The notes under the pieces were generated by a model. It saw nothing but the letters and a program-made list of their open reading frames with translations. It searched no databases and was not told where the DNA came from. This document shows, one piece after another, positions 60,432 to 64,000 of a stretch of DNA of 64,000 nt (the stretch's first letter is position 1; every line of letters starts with the position of its first letter). Position numbers and translations under genes: made by a program. The DNA is from CAVXZE01 sp964615365 (GTDB lineage Bacteria; Myxococcota_A; UBA9160; UBA6930), in assembly GCA_964615365.1 (NCBI GenBank), contig CAZTOU010000001.1, forward strand, positions 124,001-188,000, in the 5' to 3' direction.

Positions 60432-60504
60432 CTCCCCCCCCCGCTATCGCCTTCGACGACCTACCATATCTCATTCACGCAATAGGAGCGGGGAGAGCGC
60501 CGGC

Positions 60505-61599
60505 TTGCGGATCCTGATGATCTCTCACACCAATGCTCCCTGGACGCCCCCCTACGCCCGATCCCTCCAGGACCGTGGTCACACGGTCCGCGTGATCAGC
60601 TTTCACCCCGATCGCATCGACGGCGTCGATTCGGACTTCGTCGGTGTCCTTCCCTTCGACAAGTATCGGAACAAGCGCCTGTTTCTGACCCGCCTCTTCC
60701 ATGTCCGCAGGATCATCCGCGGCTTCCGGCCGGATCTCGTCTTCGCGCCCTACCTGGTTTCGAACGGTCTGGTGGGGGCGCTGGCCTGGAAGGGGCCCCT
60801 CCTGGTCTCGGGGCGCGGTGGGGACCTTCTCCAGCATCCGGACCACTCACTGTGGCGGCGCGGCATCCACGGGACGACGGTACGATTCGTGTGCCGCCGT
60901 GCAGGCCTCGTTCACGTGGTTGCGCCCCACCTGGAAGCGGTGCTGCGCGGGATGGGAGTGCCGGCCGGGAAGCTCGTGTGCTTTCCCCTGGGTGTGGATC
61001 TGAACGCCTTCCATCCCACCACGGAGACGCCCCGGCGCGGAGCGACCCGCCTGATCTGTACCCGAAACCACGCGCCCGTATACGACATCCCCACCCTGAT
61101 CGAGGCACTCGTGCGTCTCAGGGACGATGGCACGGAGTTCCACTGTACCTTCGCCGGGGGCGGACATCTGCTCGAGGCCCATCGTCGGCGCGCGGAAGAG
61201 GCGGGGCTCGCGGATCGCGTCGAATTCACCGGCTCGCTGCCCCATGAGAAGCTCCCCGGTCTTCTCGCAACGGCGGACGTCTACGTCTCACCGGCTTTGA
61301 GCGATGGGGCCAGCTCGTCGTTGTTCGAGGCGATGGCGACCGGTCTTCTCCCCGTGGTGACGCGGATCGAGGCGAACACCGCGTGGATCCGGCACGGTGA
61401 GAACGGCTTGCTGTTCCAGAGTGGCGAAGCTTCCGACCTCGCCTCCTGCCTTCGCCGGGCCATGGGGGATGGCGCGCTGCGCGAGGGAGCGTTACGGGAG
61501 AACCGACGCCTGATCGAAGCCGAGGGAGACATGCGCCGCAACATGGGGCGGATGGAAGATCTCTTCGAGCGGGTCCTCTCCGGCTACTCGGGCACGTAG
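60505..61599 (+). CDS. Glycosyltransferase family 4
   Basis: A 364-residue GT4 enzyme starting with TTG at 60505 preceded by GGGGAGAG 7 nt upstream. LRILMISHTNAPWTPPYARS is the N-terminus, RLICTRNHAPVYDIPTLI leads the donor domain, and DGASSSLFEAMATGLLPVV is the E-x7-E region. Divergent from the GT-C-like gene and convergent with epsI (16-bp overlap). Confidence 0.87.
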   Translation: MRILMISHTNAPWTPPYARSLQDRGHTVRVISFHPDRIDGVDSDFVGVLPFDKYRNKRLFLTRLFHVRRIIRGFRPDLVFAPYLVSNGLVGALAWKGPLLVSGRGGDLLQHPDHSLWRRGIHGTTVRFVCRRAGLVHVVAPHLEAVLRGMGVPAGKLVCFPLGVDLNAFHPTTETPRRGATRLICTRNHAPVYDIPTLIEALVRLRDDGTEFHCTFAGGGHLLEAHRRRAEEAGLADRVEFTGSLPHEKLPGLLATADVYVSPALSDGASSSLFEAMATGLLPVVTRIEANTAWIRHGENGLLFQSGEASDLASCLRRAMGDGALREGALRENRRLIEAEGDMRRNMGRMEDLFERVLSGYSGT

Positions 61600-62252
61600 C
61601 GTGGGAGCAGCGGAACCACCTGGGAGGCCAGCTCCAGAAGCGCCGCCTCCGCGCGCTCCTCGTCCTTGCGGATCATCTGTACCGAAAAGCGCACCAGACT
61701 GCCGTCGGTGCGGCTTTGCGTGGCCCGGTCCCAGAAGAGGTGCATCATCTTCAGGTAGTCTTCCGCGATCACGTGGCCGCGGGACTGATACCAGTAGTAG
61801 GTGAGCTGGCGCTGGTTGCCCTTGGCGATCACCAGCCGGTTCACCCTGGCGGGCCCTCCGGGAAGACCCGGCAGGTCGAGCTCGATGGTGCGGGTATCGA
61901 TCACGTCCCAGCCCGCGCCGGGCAGGCAGTGCTTCGGGAGGTGGATGGCGCTCCGGCTGAGGCCGCCGCCGCTCTTGCGGATCTGGGTCTCGTGGTAGCC
62001 GACGTAGACGTTGACCAAGGCCGGCGGATTTCCCCCGACCCTCCGGAAGCCGCAGAGGAAGACGTCGCTGGCACCGAGGACGTCAGCGACGTCTGGGGTG
62101 ATCTCTCCTCGCTCGTCACAGACCCAGCCATCGAGCTGGAGGGGGAAGCTCTCGAAGCTCTCTCGCGGCAGACTCACCTCGGTTCGCGCGAAGAAGTGGT
62201 ACACGTAGGCGTGGAGCGCCAGGAAGAGCACGGCTGCTGCAATCCGGGTCAT
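61584..62252 (-). CDS. epsI: Exosortase-associated protein EpsI
   Basis: A 222-residue protein of the EpsI/DUF3485 family, which accompanies exosortases in EPS loci. One N-terminal hydrophobic helix (IAAAVLFLALHAYVYHFF), then NVYVGYHETQ, SAIHLPKHCLPGAGW and NRLVIAKGNQRQLTYYWYQS, which are family hallmarks. It starts with ATG overlapping the exosortase stop by 4 bp and preceded by GGAGG, so it is coupled to it. Its molecular role is unknown; it is required for EPS/exosortase function in characterised systems. Confidence 0.88.
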   Translation of the reverse strand: MTRIAAAVLFLALHAYVYHFFARTEVSLPRESFESFPLQLDGWVCDERGEITPDVADVLGASDVFLCGFRRVGGNPPALVNVYVGYHETQIRKSGGGLSRSAIHLPKHCLPGAGWDVIDTRTIELDLPGLPGGPARVNRLVIAKGNQRQLTYYWYQSRGHVIAEDYLKMMHLFWDRATQSRTDGSLVRFSVQMIRKDEERAEAALLELASQVVPLLPRYVPE

Positions 62253-63166
62253 GTTGCCTTCCTCCGCGCTCGGCCGCCCCCCCAGCGCCTGGGCCAGAAC
62301 ATCGCGAGCAGCCACGCCTCCAGCAGGAGCAGGAGGAAGGCGATTCCGAAGGTGAAGAGCCCCTCGGTCTGGTGGATCCAGCCGCTCGCCGCCTCCTTGC
62401 CCAGGTAGTGGGTGAGGCCTCCGGTCAGCGCGACGCGGAAGGCGTTCACCAGGATCGCGATGGGAATCGCGGAGAGCACGATGATGATGCGCTCCGCCGC
62501 CGACTTGCGGAAGAAGTAGGCGAAGATCACTCCCAGCGTGATGAGCGCCGTCAGTGACCGCAGCCCGCTGCAGGCCTCCGCGACGAAGAGCTGGGTGTTC
62601 GCCAGGTGGATGATGTTCCCCTCGCGCAGCGCGGGGATCTCGAACAGGTAGAGGGCGTTCACCGCGAAGTCCGTCGCCATCAGCTGGAGCGGGAAGGCCA
62701 CCACGTTCACCACGGATCGGGGCAGCGGGACCATCAAGAACAGGAAGAGCAGCGGGAAGGCGAGGATGCGGAAGGTCCGGCGACCCAGCAGTAGCACCAC
62801 CAGCCCGATCACGGTGAACACGAAGGAGATCCGCATGTTCATGAGCTCGATGCCCAGGCGGCCGATCAGGAGCGTCGTGGTTCCCATGGCGAGGGGGAGC
62901 AGGCCCAGCCAGCTTCCCGAGAACTCCACGCGGCGGAGCTTCGGCAGCCGCTCCCAGGCGAACCAGAGGGCGAGGGGCACGATCAGGAAGCCGTGGGAGT
63001 AGTCGTCGTCCCAGGACCACTGATGGACCATGTAGGCGAGAATCGGAGCGTAGACGAGGATCGCGGCTCCGATCAGCACCCAGAGGCTGTAGAGCGTGAA
63101 GCGGCGGGAGTGCTGGAGACCGTCCGCCCCGCTCTCCACCGCTTTCACCTCGACTTCGGTGGTCAA
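62249..63166 (-). CDS. Exosortase (EpsH/Xrt family)
   Basis: A 305-residue transpeptidase with about eight helices. The catalytic triad is visible: Cys199 in VAEACSGLRSL, Arg244 in NAFRVALTGG and His265 in WIHQTEGL. It cleaves and anchors proteins carrying a C-terminal sorting signal (PEP-CTERM type) to the outer surface, in a manner linked to EPS. Unlike many XrtA proteins it is not fused to EpsI but encoded just before it. The XrtA-type deacetylase at 472 favours the XrtA class, but I cannot assign the subtype firmly. Confidence 0.92.
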   Translation of the reverse strand: MTTEVEVKAVESGADGLQHSRRFTLYSLWVLIGAAILVYAPILAYMVHQWSWDDDYSHGFLIVPLALWFAWERLPKLRRVEFSGSWLGLLPLAMGTTTLLIGRLGIELMNMRISFVFTVIGLVVLLLGRRTFRILAFPLLFLFLMVPLPRSVVNVVAFPLQLMATDFAVNALYLFEIPALREGNIIHLANTQLFVAEACSGLRSLTALITLGVIFAYFFRKSAAERIIIVLSAIPIAILVNAFRVALTGGLTHYLGKEAASGWIHQTEGLFTFGIAFLLLLLEAWLLAMFWPRRWGGGRARRKAT

Positions 63167-63197
63167 CGTCTCCGCCCCTCGCTGCGGACGCTATCGG

Positions 63198-63350
63198 CTA
63201 GAACAGCGCGTAGATGAAGGGTGCCACCGCGGATCCTTCGGTGAGCACGATGAGCGCGGAGAGAAGGATCATCGTGACGAAGATAGGCCCCAGCCACCAC
63301 TTCTTTCGGACCCGCATGAAGGCCCAGAGTTCACGGAGAATTGACGTCAT
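63198..63350 (-). CDS. DUF5989-type small membrane protein, 50 residues
   Basis: From ATG 63350 to TAG 63198: ELWAFMRVRKKWWLGPIF, then a hydrophobic helix VTMILLSALIVL and a tail ending GSAVAPFIYALF. The RERKKWWL...GSAxAPFIYxxF pattern matches the small proteins of DUF5989 usually encoded beside carbamoyltransferases and SxtJ-like proteins. It is 48 bp after the carbamoyltransferase stop and 31 bp before the exosortase start. Confidence 0.75.
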   Translation of the reverse strand: MTSILRELWAFMRVRKKWWLGPIFVTMILLSALIVLTEGSAVAPFIYALF

Positions 63351-63398
63351 CGAGAGTCCCTCGTTTCTTTACCGTTGCCCCGCGAAGGCGGTGCCGGT

Positions 63399-64000
63399 TC
63401 AGTCCAGCTCGTAGCGCTCCCGCCAGTCGAAGTCCTCCACCAGCTCGGGCTGATCGCGCTTGTCGAGGATCTGGTTGCCCATCACCAGCACGTCCATGTT
63501 GGTGCGCATGAAGCAAAGGTAGGCGTCCTCGGGTGTGCAGACGATCGGCTCCCCCCGGACGTTGAAGGAGGTGTTGATCAGCACCGGGCACCCGGTGCGC
63601 CCATCGAACTGCTCCAGCAGGTCGTAGAACTCCGGGTGGGTGTCACGGGCCACCGTCTGGAGACGCGCGGAGCCGTCCACGTGGGTGACGGCCGGAATCT
63701 CGCGCCCCTCCCTGACCTGGCAGACCAGCAGCATGTACGGGCTCTCCCGATCGATGTCGAACCAGTCCGAGGCCTTCTCTGCCAGGACGGCCGGTGCGAA
63801 GGGGCGAAAGCTCTCGCGGAACTTGATCTTGAGGTTGACCCGCTTCCAGTTCTCGGGGTTTCGCGCATCGGCGAGGATCGACCGGCTCCCGAGGGAGCGA
63901 GGGCCCCACTCGAGCCGCCCCTGGAACCAGCCCACCACGGCCTGATCCTCCTCGAGCCGCCGGGCCGTTTCGGTGATCATCTGATCGCGGGGCAGCGTCC
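63399..64000 (-). CDS. Carbamoyltransferase, C-terminal part (runs off the right edge)
   Basis: The last ~200 residues of a NodU/CmcH-type carbamoyltransferase. GWFQGRLEWGPRSLGSRSIL is the diagnostic motif, then VNLKIKFRESFRPFAPAVL, DTHPEFYDLL and PVLINTSFNVRGEPIV. The frame continues beyond 64000 as TLPRDQM..., so the 63980 ATG is not the start. The enzyme carbamoylates a hydroxyl, likely on the polysaccharide. It and the DUF5989 protein are standard neighbours. Confidence 0.92.
   Translation of the reverse strand, partial: TLPRDQMITETARRLEEDQAVVGWFQGRLEWGPRSLGSRSILADARNPENWKRVNLKIKFRESFRPFAPAVLAEKASDWFDIDRESPYMLLVCQVREGREIPAVTHVDGSARLQTVARDTHPEFYDLLEQFDGRTGCPVLINTSFNVRGEPIVCTPEDAYLCFMRTNMDVLVMGNQILDKRDQPELVEDFDWRERYELD

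Noticed and set aside
31130..60442. Runs of nine G or C at 31130-31138, 39620-39628 and 60434-60442 as possible phase-variation tracts
   Set aside because: In DNA this rich in G and C several nine-base runs are expected by chance in 64 kb, and nothing else indicates slippage. The run at 60434 lies beside a start codon and might be worth a look, but the evidence is thin.
1..64000. tRNA, rRNA, CRISPR arrays, insertion sequences and prophage genes
   Set aside because: None noticed on either strand: no direct-repeat arrays, no transposase or integrase motifs, and no tRNA T-loop contexts that could be folded by eye. A dedicated RNA search was not possible here.

Overview
The window is GC-rich, densely packed bacterial DNA with strong third-position GC, so most antisense open frames are artefacts of base composition. 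Gene content (exosortase/EpsI, signal peptides and lipoboxes, MBOAT/SGNH acylation modules, a flippase, an MlaF-like ATPase, NAD-dependent ligase) points to a Gram-negative organism, plausibly a deltaproteobacterial/Myxococcota-like lineage. That placement is inference from gene content only. I saw no tRNA, rRNA, CRISPR array, insertion sequence or phage gene.

Layout. 1-210: start of an HtrA/DegP-like periplasmic protease leaving the window on the left. 288-~395: a fragment of the 5' end of galK, with 51 bp identical to the intact galK 5 kb away. 0.47-5.3 kb: XrtA-type polysaccharide deacetylase, an SDR epimerase and two GT4 glycosyltransferases. 5.25-6.4 kb: galK. 6.4-18 kb: mostly housekeeping: thiS-thiG-thiE, alr, an orphan MlaF-like ATPase, purD, tsaC, a DUF1015 protein, DciA-like and small zinc proteins, the rpsP-khpA-rimM-trmD-rplS operon, a cupin, yraN and rsmI. 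18-64 kb: a very large cell-surface polysaccharide region (about 30 genes), interrupted by ligA and by a histidine kinase/sigma-54 response regulator pair. At the right edge are exosortase, EpsI, a 50-residue DUF5989 protein and the end of a carbamoyltransferase.

How it works together. The 18-64 kb region encodes many steps of exopolysaccharide production: GT4 and GT2 glycosyltransferases, GT-C-like membrane proteins, a Wzx-type flippase, an O-antigen ligase/polymerase, and tailoring enzymes (two MBOAT O-acyltransferases each beside an SGNH protein, a hexapeptide acyltransferase, two sulfotransferases, two methyltransferases, two deacetylases, a carbamoyltransferase). Three membrane-anchored alkaline-phosphatase-superfamily proteins share the same C-terminal tail. 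A large lipoprotein combines FG-GAP repeats with a possible glycoside-hydrolase domain. The exosortase/EpsI pair and the XrtA-type deacetylase at opposite ends suggest that the region belongs to an exosortase-linked EPS locus. No PEP-CTERM substrate was recognised inside the window.

Most notable oddities: a GT2-SGNH fusion with altered hydrolase motifs; a nucleotidyltransferase-like/thymidylate-kinase-like fusion in a tightly overlapping operon; recurring C-terminal tails (LR-S/A-LGYL-D/E and FIYxxF); a strong nested hairpin ahead of the flippase; and two small membrane-protein genes that a length cut-off would miss.
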